Shown here: positions 42,876 through 53,882 of the stretch, piece by piece | Layout: each line of letters starts with the position of its first letter | Numbering within the stretch: position 1 is the stretch's first letter | NCBI GenBank assembly: GCA_037178625.1 | Contig: CM074130.1 | Location: 868,001 to 932,000 of the forward strand | Direction: 5' to 3' | DNA: 64,000 bases | From: Skeletonema tropicum | Taxonomy: Eukaryota > Bacillariophyta > Thalassiosirophyceae > Thalassiosirales > Thalassiosiraceae | Notes under the pieces: generated by a model | Told to the model about the DNA's origin: nothing | The model's database searches: none | The model's input: only the letters and a program-made list of their open reading frames with translations | Program-made: the position numbers and the translations under genes

Positions 42876-43220
42876 GTCCGTTCGACCCATCCGACCCCCT
42901 ACGACCACCAACATCGCCGATGAAGACGAATCCAACGATAGGAATGGCAAGACATGACCCCAATGGACCCATGTTGGCGAGATCAGAAGGTGATTCGATG
43001 ATTTGATCACTACAGAGACCATTATCAGCACAAGAGGGGCATTTAACTAGGGAGTCACTAACAAACTGAATATCACGATAACTACATAAGTATTGGAGCA
43101 AAAACGGCTCCCTTTGCAGTTCATTGGTCCTAGGGGTATACTGAAGCTGTCTGAGAAGTATCAAGGCGATTTTCCAAAATTCGTTTGTTAGTAGATTTAA
43201 CTAGCGTCACCACCCATAGC

Positions 43221-43472
43221 TGCTACACTGGCTTCTTTGTCACGTATTGTTTTTGCTTCCACCTTGGCATCTTGAAATTTCTTCCGATTTGTCTCTTCCA
43301 TTTCAAGAATCTCTGCCTGCAACACGACGAATTGCTCTGGTGTTAGAGGATCGAGGCCGTACTTTCTCCTAACCTTATTTTTCTCTTCCAATTCATTCCA
43401 ATAGTCATCGGCGTCGCATACAACGTCATCATTCTTGTGTTCTTCGACTGCTGTGCCAAATGAATCAGCAGC
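43221..43472. repeat. 252-bp host-gene direct repeat, right copy
   Basis: Second copy of 37563-37814, placed immediately outside the right terminus of the 5.4 kb element. Confidence 0.9.
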
Positions 43473-43742
43473 TGCCTCATAGTCAAAGACGCACACTTGT
43501 CCGTGCTCGCCGGCTACCGGATAAAATCCTTCTCCACAGGGATTAGCATCCGTATTATCATCCACCTTCACCACTACAGCATCAGTAATCTCATCTCCAC
43601 CTTCACATATTCGCGTTGTTGATACTGACTGGGGTGTTATAGATTTCGTAAGTGATGATGAAGATGAAGAGAATGCGCTGGCCGACAGACATGATATCGC
43701 GGCGGCCACCAGCAGCATTATTATCCTAGGAGAGGACACCAT
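43221..43742 (-). pseudogene. 5' part of split plastid-targeted Cys-rich protein gene
   Basis: ATG at 43742 opens MVSSPRIIMLLVAAAISCLS, a signal peptide, followed at once by the ASAF motif with Phe in the +1 position. This is the bipartite signal used for import into diatom complex plastids. The mature part continues with NPCGEGFYPVAGEHGQVCVF and KVRRKYGLDPLTPEQFVVLQ. After EASVAA the frame enters the terminus of the 37815-43220 element and ends at 43197 after MGGDAS. The intact protein would be 243 residues, with the Cys-rich tail now at 37353-37562. A truncated 181-residue protein could still be made. Confidence 0.85.
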
Positions 43743-43810
43743 TGTACTAACAAACGAACAACATCTATTCGAACATTGTCATCCTTTGTTAGAATAACTT
43801 ATTTATGTAT

Positions 43811-44498
43811 CTAATGTTCCTCGATCGGATCGACCAAGATCAAGAAGGGGAAGCGCCTCATAAGCTCTCTTCTCAAGAGCTCACGGCTCACGCGTACCGG
43901 GATAGCGAGCGCGTGGGCGTGCCCACAAGAAGGACTGGTTTGAGCATGAGAAAGAAGATTGATTTGAGGGAAGTCAGTCAATCTTATTCCAGAGTAGTTA
44001 TCGACCGACATTGTCTTTAGAGTATTCCCACTCGTCGTTTGAATGCATTCTCTCTGTCGAACGATTTCTTCCAGCGAGTTTCGACTACCAACTCGAAGAA
44101 GGAGGCATATCGATGGCAGCATCCACTCCAGCATCAAGTCCATCATCGGAGAGATCATCCGCAGCGGCTGCCGCCATTCTGTCGAGCTCCTCATCATCTA
44201 CATCGGAATCGTCACCAACCTGGCTTGGCGCTTGTGTGGTATTGATAATCCCAAAGGACTCACCAGTGCACTGTAATGACTTCGATGATAAATGCCCTCT
44301 CCGGAGCGTCGACGTCTCCGCCATGGATGGATGTTTGTGCCGGCGAGTTTTCTCCTCTTTTTTTCTCCCCTTTTCGCCCCCAAATTTGTTGAAGCCCACT
44401 GTTAGAGTAGAGAGTAGTTCCTCTATCTGGCGCGCCAGCCGACCACACGAAAGTGATGCCATTGCCAAAACTTGGCAGCAGAGCTTACCTGAGCTCAT
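43811..44498 (-). CDS. small spliced protein of unknown family
   Basis: Exon 1 is only 10 bases (44489-44498, ATG AGC TCA G) before a GTAAGC donor. Exon 2 begins at 44398 after CTCTAACAG. The joined reading is MSSVGFNKFGGEKGRKKEEK, an acidic Ala/Asp region DSDVDDEELDRMAAAAADDL, then SLEEIVRQRECIQTTSGNTL to VDPIEEH. A +1 frame change near 44100 is needed to pass from the first to the second part; with it the length is 198 residues. The gene is divergent from the split plastid-protein gene region. No domain is recognised. The first exon, intron and upstream bases are part of a 165-bp module repeated at 45190. Confidence 0.5.
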
Positions 44499-44564
44499 TA
44501 TTTGCGTAGGTAGGTACTTGATTGTATTAAGAGTCTAATAGATCATTCACATAGGTCTCTAGCA
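44400..44564. repeat. 165-bp module: leader, first exon, donor and intron (copy 1)
   Basis: It matches 45190-45354 essentially exactly. On the minus strand it contains ATGAGCTCAG followed by a GTAAGC splice donor and most of an intron, so it can supply a start codon and 5' splice site to whatever lies downstream. Confidence 0.85.
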
Positions 44565-45189
44565 TACCTACGCAAAGGTCCACGAGTTCCCAACCTCGTG
44601 TAAAACAAAGGGTATAAACAGGGCGGCCAAAACCACCGGCCGAATGACACAAGTGCCGACGATACGATATGTATTATCCAATGCACATAACGTCAACGCT
44701 ACTAAGCGCTACCAGACTTTAGACCATCCACATCGACAACCTAGTCCACACTGAGAGTCCAGTCCAAACGGAGCTACAGCGGATCAGGGAACAGCTGCAG
44801 CTCGGCATCGAAACGATACACCTACGGAGCTACAGACAAGTACGGTAGAGGTCGCAAACTGCACACATAAAACCTCAACCACGTCAAGTGAGCAAACAGA
44901 ATAAGAATCCAGATGCGATGAAAAACAAGCAGTGTTGGCAAAATATATCTGTGCCGAAGATCCTAACACTTCAAAGGGTGGCGAGAGCATAGACCGTGGC
45001 ATAGGCACGGAGAATGCGTCACCTCAAAGGGTGCCAAAATCTTCGACTACGGAGGGAGATGATGACGGAATGAAAACAGGTCGCAACAAATTGCAAACAG
45101 AACGAACAAGACATAGAAATGGTAAGACACATGAAACAGAATGAAAGAACAAGTCGAACCAGCAGCATCGTGGGTCAGCTGAAAGGGTG
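44565..45189. other. sequence between the two 165-bp modules
   Basis: No firm gene. If the upstream module copy spliced to the CAG at about 45173, about 65 codons would stay open on the minus strand, ending in VVEDFGTL, but composition is not convincing. Confidence 0.35.
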
Positions 45190-45354
45190 TGTTAGAGTAG
45201 AGAGTAGTTCCTCTATCTGGCGCGCCAGCCGACCACACGAAAGTGATGCCATTGCCAAAACTTGGCAGCAGAGCTTACCTGAGCTCATTATTTGCGTAGG
45301 TAGGTACTTGATTGTATTAAGAGTCTAATAGATCATTCACATAGGTCTCTAGCA
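45190..45354. repeat. 165-bp module, copy 2
   Basis: Same orientation as 44400-44564, 790 bases upstream in genomic offset. It carries the same ATG, donor and intron. The acceptor used by copy 1 (CTCTAACAG) is not preserved; the nearest CAG follows CACCCTTT. Confidence 0.85.
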
Positions 45355-45560
45355 CCCACAGCCTGAAAAAAATGCAAATGAGACCACACTACAGGTCTCG
45401 CATCTACCGATACTCCTAGCATTCAGAAGGTGATTCGGTTTAAAGAAATGATAGTAGTGTGGAATGGATGTCAAATGGGTGCGTTTGAAAGTGATGTGTG
45501 GTACTAGTATGTACGATTATGGTACTTTAAGGTATGTAGAGGGAATGTCTTCGGTAGAAG

Positions 45561-46067
45561 CTCTAAAGTCTCAAGCACCTTGACGACCCGATTGAATTAT
45601 CGTAAATATCACCGGCCCGGCCCACCTTCACCAGACCGCAACCATGGTGCCCACACTGCCGCTGCCGAAATAGACCAACTTAATCGCCGACCTATGGGCC
45701 AATCGATGGCCAATCATTAGTATGGACTATTAAGTAAGTGCCGAAGCCCTCGCCGCAGCCATATCCCCAAAGAGAAGGCAGAATGGTGACGATGATTTAT
45801 GACGGCGATGTTCGGCGCTCGCCGGCCAACGAACAGGGGTTATCGAACACCCCAATGACCGTTTCTTCTGCATCCAAGCATGATAACACGTTTATAATAG
45901 TCCATAGTAACGTTCAGCCATCGATCGGCCCATAGGTCGGCGATTAAGTTGGTCTATTTCGGCAGCGGCACCATGGTTACGGTGTGTTGCGGTTTGGTGG
46001 TGGACGGCCGGGCCGGTGTTATTTACGATTATTCAATCGGGTCGTCAAGGTGCTTGAGCCTTTAGAG
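45561..46067. mobile_element. foldback element with about 165-bp inverted repeats
   Basis: The left arm begins CTCTAAAGTCTCAAGCACC and the right arm, in reverse, CTCTAAAGGCTCAAGCACC. The arms stay similar for about 165 bases (shared GACCAACTTAATCGCCGACC), with a spacer of about 165 bases. It has no ORF of note. A MITE or foldback element is the best description. Confidence 0.8.
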
Positions 46068-46439
46068 GTTATCTCGAAGTCTCAGCTCCTACATACGCCA
46101 AAGTACATAATCATAGATACCACCTACACAAATCACTTGTTTTCACCCCTCGCTCCCATCATCCCAAACATGCCATCAACCAACCATCGCTGAGTAGAGA
46201 TAACCGAGACCTGTAGTGTGAATGAGACGCACGGAGAGAGGCTACGCTGCACACGCGTATTTCACACACATCACTGCACACACCACTCGAAATGGAAGTG
46301 CCACGTCATATATGACGTGGCAATATATAGCTTTTGTTTTTGGAGGGCAAAGCAAGGGCAGATTTTTTCTTGGGGCAAGACCCCTTTCTTGCCCCAAGGA
46401 CCAAGCTAGTCACAGAACTCTCATTTTCGCACATAACTT

Positions 46440-47456
46440 TTGAATTTTGATCAAAGCCTTCGTCATTTTTTTTCTCTACCTTATTACTTTGTTTCACGCG
46501 AAGGTGAAGATGTCGAAACCACCGCCAAACAATGGCAATACTTTGCGCAAACCAATCAGGATAGCCAAAACTACATCTGTACACCTATTTCTGTTTCTCC
46601 GTCACAGTCTGAACAGGGTGCTACTGAAGCCTTTGAAGTGACTAGGCGCAGCATTGCGGATACGAGCAACCCACCAAGTCCAAGAACTGTGGTGAAAATC
46701 AATGGAGTAATGCGCTGTGACTGTAAGAAAGACCTTAATTGGGGCATGCCTTGTGACCATATTCAATGCACTCTCCAAGGGGGGTTTGTGGAGCAGCAGT
46801 TCGACAACCATTGGCGTATTCGTGATGATGTAGTGGAAGATCCTATCGTGCGTCACGGTCATACCACAGCCTCAAGTGAAGAAATTGTGTACGATTCTCC
46901 AGGAGATGTGACGTTCCCTACTCAAAGCAGTCAAGGTAGTGTTGAAAAAACTGTCGTCGGGAATGTTGACATTGGAGAAGAGAACATTTGTAATGGTGCT
47001 CGTGATGGAGTTGGAGTGTTTGTGACTGACTATGCACCTACCGGCAGTCAGAGTATTGTGAAAGGCAGTGCTCGTGCTGTCCAAAGCAAACGTCGAAAGA
47101 AGAAACTTGATCACACGCAGAAGTATAACATGATCGTAGAAGAGGGGAAACTAATTGCTGCCATTGTATCGAGTGATAATGAAGATCTATTATACAAGGC
47201 ACTGGGAGTAATGAAGTGGTTGAGAAGTAACATCCAAAACAAATCCAAAAAGGAGATAATCACTGCTTCTGCAGACTACGTGGGAATCGAGTTGTCTTCT
47301 TCCTCGAACTTGAGTGATGATGTGAACGCTGATGGTCCGGAAATCTTACCTCCACTCACGAAACGTGGTGCTGGTTCAACATCAACCAAACGTTTTCGAT
47401 CTGGTACGGAAGTAGCAGCGACGAAAAATACCAAATTGAAATCGGATGCAGACTAA
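46440..47456 (+). pseudogene. SWIM-zinc-finger C-terminus of a MULE-type transposase
   Basis: The frame is open for 338 codons but begins without an ATG, with a TAA just upstream. The SWIM pattern CxCx(n)CxH is seen as MRCDCKKDLNWGMPCDHIQC around residues 92-111. Beyond it are an acidic/Ser region, a helical basic segment KRRKKKLDHTQKYNMIVEEG and a Ser/Thr-rich tail. In full-length MULE transposases this finger follows the DDE domain, which is absent here. The nearest in-frame ATG is the Met of the finger itself, so expression of an intact protein is unlikely. Confidence 0.55.
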
Positions 47457-47479
47457 CAAAATCCAATTGGGTAGCTGAG

Positions 47480-47758
47480 ATGGGAACTGTCCAAATATTA
47501 CCAAAGAAGAATTTGCCACAGCAGTTTGACACTGCTGTGCCTCGTGATGCATTAGGTTTACAGCTTGTTGGATGTGTCTATGATGGTCTCAGGTCTCAAG
47601 CTAACGACCCTTCAAAACGTATTTACTGCGCAAATGTTGTGATGAGAGGAATGGTTCTAAAAGACTGTCGTGAGTTGTGGTTTACTCGTGCAGTAATTGA
47701 TGAGTGGGCAGGAAAAGGGAAGAGTTCAAGTCACTACGTTTTTGTGAAGAAGAATTGA
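47480..47758 (+). CDS. small ORF following the SWIM protein
   Basis: 92 residues from ATG at 47480, only 23 bases after the previous stop. It reads QQFDTAVPRDALGLQLVGCV, then CRELWFTRAVIDEWAGKGKS. It may be an accessory ORF of the element or the frameshifted end of the same protein. No domain is recognised. Confidence 0.4.
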   Translation: MGTVQILPKKNLPQQFDTAVPRDALGLQLVGCVYDGLRSQANDPSKRIYCANVVMRGMVLKDCRELWFTRAVIDEWAGKGKSSSHYVFVKKN

Positions 47759-49501
47759 TTGGAGTCATAAATGTATTCTGTGGAAGTGAAAGGATATTTA
47801 TAACGTAAAAAAGTTAGTTAGATGTGAGACTGATTGCATTCAGAGATGTCATCAACTTATGTACTAAGTTTGTACTCACTTTTATAATGTCACTTTCTAT
47901 TTCTGCAACTGAAAAACACGATGTCCTCGTGAATGGGAAACTTCCTCTCTCCCATCTTCAGATGAAATCGATCAATAGTGCCGGCAGACTCCCACCGCAG
48001 TTGTTGCTTCTGCATCTCCGTCCAACGATGTAAATATAAGAGACACATCAAATCTCCCTCCAACTTGTCAAAGGCCTTAGCCCCTTCTCCTCGTCCTATG
48101 CCAGAGGAGGGGATTGGATCCGTCGCGAAAGGATAGGGTAACTTTGAATATGTCGACGAAGACATTCCTTGGGCGAAGTCCCAGGAAAAGGGCAAGTGCA
48201 GACCAACTAAGAAGTAATTGATTTTGAGTAGAAATGAAAAGAAATATTGCTTCGACCATATTCATTTGGCTTCTCCCCTTCCAATCGGAAAAGTAGTGCC
48301 AGACATCACAATGGGAGGCTTCAATTCAAATCTTCTCTCCGTCAATCATTAGACGTCGATCTGCGTCTTCCCCGTCCATTGCTTGACCATGACGAACATC
48401 GCCGTTGTACGGTGGCTATCTATTGTTGCGTAGAAAAGAGATAATTTCTCCAGATTTCCAGCAAGTCGAAGGGGGCAGCAACGACCCCTTCGATGTAATT
48501 GATTCCCAATCAGTAACGTTGGTCAGTAATTCTTGAGAATGTGATGAGCATGAGGAGCAGCCGAGATGATACGAAGTTAGAGGAAGCCACTCATTACAGA
48601 ATGAAAAGCAGTCAAACAGGATTAAGCCATGGAATAGCTTGCCCCCAAGACTGCCACCCTTTCCTCCTGAATACTGTCCACTATCCATCGCCCCCGGAAA
48701 TCTTAAATAATATCAATAATTTCTTCAGAGAACCTCATCTTTTGCCCTGTTATCAATGACGCCTGACAGCACAATGATAAATTGACGCTGATAATAATTC
48801 ATTAGAAAACGCTGATGCCAAAGGAGGAGATCGGGATAAGAGTATTAGGCCTGTGTGCGGAGTTGTTTTTCGGAAATTATTCAGTAAGTAACAACATTTT
48901 TTGTGTAGAGCAGATAAAATAATAAACACTGAATATTTACCTGGATTTTTTGCTCGTAAGGAGACGGTGTGCTGATAGGATCAATGATGATATGGTAGTA
49001 GCATGAAATAATTTTCGTATGAAGTTGGATGGCGTCATGGCTGTAGGAGATATATATCTGCCATCATGGTTTTGTTGTTATGTGTCGGATTAAATCACTG
49101 GCGGTTTGGGTTGGGGGCGCCGGGCGCCGGCGCCAGCCAGGAAGTCGGAAGCAAGGTCGTGAGGCAGATGTGCCACGTCACCACTTACAATTTGAGTGGT
49201 GTGTGCAGTGGTGTGTGCTACCGCGATGAAAAAATCGCACCAATGAAAAAATCGCACCAAAAATATTTTGCTAGCTTTCTACGCACAAAACACACATTGA
49301 CTGAAACTAGTGCCTCACTACACTCAACATCGACCCTCTACCTACCTGCACCGACCATAAGTTGATAGTACATGTTATTACCTTTCGATTAAGCCTCTGG
49401 GAGTCATCATATGTACCATACTTGCATTACAGTGGCTGCATAGGTGCTCATATACGCATGCGTCATACATAGAATCACTACTTTTACTAGGTGAAATAGG
49501 C
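47759..49501. other. non-coding interior of the MULE-like element
   Basis: About 1.7 kb with only short ORFs. A minus-strand coding-like trace (DWKGRSQMNMVEAIFLF) near 48230-48290 suggests a further relic. Repeats containing AAAAAATCGCACCAA occur at 49228-49265. Confidence 0.4.
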
Positions 49502-50455
49502 TAGGGTAATGGAATTTCACCCTTTTTGAAATTCTTGGAAGTTTCAGGGTGAAATGTCATGGAATTTCATGGAATTTCAGTTTCAAATGTCACTAGCTTA
49601 TTTTCCTAACTGTTCGCACGCACCCCTGTCCACCATTCTCGAGTCCAGTTAAGGGTTAAGGGAGTCTGCAATCCTCTTTCCAAGCACCTTCTTCGCATGC
49701 ATGATATGACGAAGGTTCTCGTATCCTCGAAGAAGTGCAACACCAGTTGGATCCAACATCCTATTCCGATCCTTCATAAGAATGGTGTTCTTCAAAGGTT
49801 TGGCCCTACATTCACAATCCATGGATCCTACAGTTCCCATAGACAACAGAGGCTTAGCAACCAAGCGATAGAAGTCAGACGTCCCTGCATAACACTCAAA
49901 CGATCCCAAGCGTCCAGAAATAGCAACGGTTGTTTCCACATACTTTACCACATCTTTGATACCAAAAGACTTGTTTTTTTGCAGTTCCTCCAAAGATAGA
50001 ATTTGCGGAAGGGGATCTGCGAAGGATTCAAACCAGCCATTGGCTTGAGTGTCACACTCCTCAAAATCCTTCACAACTCTCTTCCGCATCTCATCAGATC
50101 CATCACATCCAAGGGCACATACCACTCGACCATCTTTCTCACAAGTGCAGCCTTATTAGTCTGCAGGTGGAATACCTCCCTCCAGACACGAGACTTTGGA
50201 TCGCAGAGGAAACACATCAAGTGATGCTCATCAAGTAGTTATTCTCCACCTTTGGGAAAGGATAGTTCTACCATGAGTTGGTACGATCGTCATCGTCATC
50301 GTCATCGTCATCATGAAAGTGGAAGTGGTTGATGGTTGATGGCTGAAACTTTTGTGAAAATTCATTTTTGGCCAAAATTGTGACAAATTGCACCCTGAAA
50401 GTTTCCTGAAAGTTGCAGTTGTGAAATTTCACCCGTATGAAATTCCATTACACTA
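49502..50455. mobile_element. 954-bp hAT derivative, TIR and 8-bp target duplication
   Basis: Left terminus TAGGGTAATGGAATTTCA and right terminus, in reverse, TAGTGTAATGGAATTTCA form an 18-base inverted repeat. Both flanks carry AAATAGGC (49494-49501 and 50456-50463), the 8-base target duplication typical of hAT transposons. The same terminus (TAGCGTAATGGAATTTCA) starts the large hAT element at 61535. It therefore is an internally deleted relative. Confidence 0.88.
49649..50125 (-). pseudogene. C-terminal fragment of hAT transposase
   Basis: About 158 codons remain, from CDGSDEMRKRVVKDFEECDT to LGKRIADSLNP. The stretch DRNRMLDPTGVALLRGYENL fits the C-terminal hAT dimerisation pattern (RNRL...V..L......NLR). 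Upstream, CFLCDPKSRVWREVFHLQTN continues in another frame (about 50127-50260), so the gene is frameshifted and lacks its catalytic N-terminal two thirds. Confidence 0.6.
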
Positions 50456-50754
50456 AAATAGGCCATTTTGGACCGATGCTTGCTATTGATTTAATAGTTA
50501 TATAACGGTCAACTAATTAATAATTGTATTCGAATATACTTCCTCAAGGATTTCTGCGTGTCAGTTTGGGTTCAACATGTTGAAAGGTGCGCTCTATGAA
50601 GAGCATACTCACATGGTTGTTTTGTGTTTTGTGCGGTGTTGCCTAGCTTTGAAAAATCGCACCAAAATTTTTTGGTGCGATTTTCTCATCGCGGTAGTGT
50701 GTGAAATACGCGTGTGCAGCGTAGCCTCTCTCAGACGCACGACGCAACTTCCCT

Positions 50755-52190
50755 CTTTTCGACAAAAAAAAAAAAAGAGCCGCACCATGACGGCCTCACA
50801 TCCTACTACCCTCATTGCACAACTAAATGTCGACATTCCGAAGTAATAATGTACATTCTAGACCATTTTTTGACGTTGAATTCAATGGTTTTATCGGTGG
50901 CTCGCCATATTCAGCACAAAGAGACGTTTGACCGCCACAATAGCGGTGTTGATTTTCATCCCCTCCGCCGCAGAGCACCTGTTGCCAGTAGCATAAAGGC
51001 GTCGTTTCGGTCAATGAAACAGCAAGTAAGGTTGTAGGGGCGACCAATATTATATATATGGACGGAATATGCGCTAATTAACCGGGTGTGGGTCTCATGC
51101 AACGCCTATCCAACCTACCAAATCTATGAAGTCGATTTAGCAAGATTTCCACCATTTATCTCCATCAATAGTGGGTATATATATGACACAAAACATGTTG
51201 AAACCATACCATGGATCATGGTTGTCTTGTCTACTATATGATAATCAAGATTGTTGAGGTGGGCTGCTCCATCTTAGCACAGTGACTACTGCAACTCTCG
51301 GTTTCCTGGGAAACTACTGATTGTGGGTTATGAGAAGCCTTCGAAGACGCCTACACGAGTGTTGTGGCATGATAATGACGTCTCCTCCATGTGCAATTGG
51401 GAACCTTTCGCCTCATCAAATCAACATCCATCTATTGTGCGCCTTTTGCTGCGGTTGGAGACAACGTTACAACTGTTATCAGTGCCTTTCCTACAAAGTC
51501 TCATGGAATGAGAGGCCGAATGATGGACATAAAACTCAATGATGGCGTAGATGTTGCCCGTAATTAATACATCCGAGTAAGCTAAACAATTATCATAGCT
51601 TACAGATGAGTTATTAATGATCTACTACTATTCTGTTGTCTAAATTACATAATCATGAGCATCTTTTGACATGCCCGGTATGTGCAGACATTCATGTGTG
51701 TGTGCGTCACCTGCAATTATCATCAAATCCTCATTGAATTAGACGCTACAGCTTACATAATCGGAATCAGCGTGAAAAATTGGGTTAGGGAGTGTCTTCT
51801 TAGTGTTGATGGATGGTGTATGGGATCGATAATGCTATGGTTTGCCTTCGGATTCGTCACGTCAGATGCACTTTTTCAAGATTTTTTTACTTTTCGTGCG
51901 TGAGTACCTCAAATATCGAGGCAATTGAACGGAGCACCTCCACCACACATCGAATATGCATTCCAAACAGTATAAATAGAAAGTTATTAGTCTTTCAACT
52001 TACAGCATCGGCATATTATTGGCCAATATTGGCGTAGTAATGCCAGATTTTCTGCGACGCAACAAGATTTGGCCGGGTGTTGGGGAGAAAAATACCTATA
52101 AAAATCCATAATAACCCTTGTTGTGTTCGATATTGGATTTTCTATCCGTGCGGCTCGACCAGGGACGCATGCGTCGCATTGCGCGCCGCA
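50755..52190. mobile_element. 1.5 kb inverted-repeat element, copy 3
   Basis: From the A-run at about 50764 and GAGCCGCACCATGACGGCCT to about 52190 it aligns with the copies at 3273 and 7678. The left terminus is missing where the MULE-like element ends (50732); the right terminus is degenerate (GCGCGCCGCACGG). It is the most diverged of the three. Confidence 0.7.
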
Positions 52191-53882
52191 CGGGTTCTAA
52201 GGCCTACGTAGGAATTCAAATCTTCGTAGAACGTACATACTACCTGTAAGTCGTACCTAATGCTGCACTTTTTGACATCAACCATGAAGCTGCCGCTCCT
52301 ACCGTCGGCCCCAACAATGCACACGCTTCAAATATAACCAATATACGCACCAATATCGCTCTCCATTACTATTGGGTATATTATGGAGGCGTTCCTTTGT
52401 CGAGGTAGATGCCGTCGTTGAGTTATTGTACTCGCCATCAACGATATGAAAATTGGTCATCTTCGTCCACCTGTGATATGATCCTTTTGGCAATGATACT
52501 CTGCACTACAAGGTCCCCTACTTTACATATCTCATCTGCAACATAATATTGACTTCCGAGGTCGTGCCCCACGTATGAGAGTGCTCCCTCTATTTTTTAT
52601 TACCCAGGCGCACATGTGATCGGATATGTGATGTTTCACATAATTAATATGCAACAATCAACCATATAAACAGTCCATAACAACAATGCAAACACAATTC
52701 TTCAACTCTCAACATGAAAGAGGATGTCGGGGGGGTATACACGCTTCAGCAGCCGCAATATAGGTGTAGATGTCATATTAATCATGGTGTAGAGGCCTAC
52801 ATTTTTTTGTAATTTATTGTACCAAATAATATTTAACATTATCCGATTGAAAACACTACTCCAAACAATACCAATGTATATTATTACCGCAATGATTTGT
52901 TAGTTCTGTTTTGGATGTGTTTTGGAATTATTGGTGGCTGTATACAACAATTGATGGTGGTTATTATGCCCATTTGAGACGAGTTTTTTGTAATTATTGA
53001 CTCGTCGCTTCAAGGAGACAATAAGACTCTTTTTATCAGGTTTATGCCCCCCAATCATCGCTCTATATCATATTATAACTGGGGCATAAGTTTCAGGGCT
53101 TCGTTCCCTCTGTGATGCATCCTTTGGTGAGAGTGTCGGTCGCAACAAGGCGACAGGTGGCTTTTGATGATGGTGTGGCTAGATCACTTATATTCTTGGT
53201 GAATACGGTGATTACTGTGGCGATAAGCATAACCTACGAATAATATATGTTTGTTTGTCGATTGGAAGGGGCAGGGCGGAGTGATGGCACACCCTACTGC
53301 CTCTCTTTTGGATAAATATGGCAGCGGCAGACTGTGTCGTCGAGGGGAAATTTCTAGCGATAAAATATGTCGACGAGAATTAATTCGACGTTATTGTATA
53401 CTGGTGAACTTTTTTATTAATAAACTACAATATGGGTGTAGAGTTCGTTGCCAAAAAAGTTCACCAGTATATCAAGATGGGACATTATATCACCATAGGA
53501 CGCAAACACACCATGGTGCCGGTGCTCCTCATCTTGGTGATGTTGAGTGGAGATGAAAAAGTGTTTGGCGATAGTTAGCCCGTCAAGAAAATATATTGAT
53601 TTTTGCCTGTTTTGGTTAGTAAGGGTTAACAAATGTCGTAGCGATAGTCATATCACCTGTTATGTACTATTCCTACGTTGATACTCCTACTTTTGAACTT
53701 AGACCGGGAGGCTTAGAACCCGTGGCGCCGACTAGCGTGATTTGAGGTTGGGCTTGACGGGAAAATTCGGGTCTTTTTCCGTTAATTTAGCTCTTTTGCA
53801 CCTGATTTTCAACAGTTGCATGAAAATCGCCCCCTATCACGATACGCCTCTAGAGAGAGAGGCACAACCCTATGGTTCAGCT
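52191..53882. other. gene-free AT-rich region
   Basis: About 1.7 kb without a convincing ORF of more than 100 codons. It contains one strong hairpin at 53397-53471. Confidence 0.5.
53397..53471. repeat. perfect 19-base-arm hairpin
   Basis: TATACTGGTGAACTTTTTT at 53397-53415 is exactly reversed at 53453-53471, with a 37-base loop. Confidence 0.85.

Larger units (their letters stand above)
37815..43220. mobile_element. 5.4 kb inverted-repeat element of unknown family
   Basis: The element begins GCTATGGGTGGTGACGCTAG and ends with the exact reverse complement, a 21-base perfect terminal inverted repeat. It interrupts a coding region, and a 252-base stretch of that region is present on both sides. 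Inside are two long plus-strand ORFs (38566-39666 and 39648-40763), a possible divergent minus ORF (38282-38575), a 28-base-arm stem-loop near the left end, and a nested inverted-repeat element in the right 2 kb. None of the ORFs shows a DDE/D, tyrosine recombinase, reverse transcriptase or Rep motif that I recognise. An element type that makes such a large flanking duplication is not known to me. Confidence 0.8.
46234..50732. mobile_element. MULE-like element (4.5 kb) with nested insertion
   Basis: A perfect 36-base terminal inverted repeat (GAGAGAGGCTACGCTG... at 46234-46269; reverse at 50697-50732) bounds the region. Additional inner inverted pieces containing AAAATCGCACC lie at 49228-49265 and 50650-50690. 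The left part codes for a protein with a SWIM zinc finger, which in mobile elements is the hallmark of the C-terminus of Mutator-like transposases. No DDE catalytic domain precedes it, so the element is probably defective. A hAT derivative sits inside at 49502-50455. Confidence 0.55.

Noticed and set aside
44783..45328. Spliced gene driven by the second 165-bp module
   Set aside because: The open stretch of about 65 codons after the putative acceptor lacks protein-like composition and the acceptor differs from copy 1; transcript data would be needed.
49228..50692. Separate element bounded by AAAATCGCACC repeats
   Set aside because: The inner repeats are uneven and lie inside the better-supported 36-base terminal repeat pair; kept as part of the MULE-like element.
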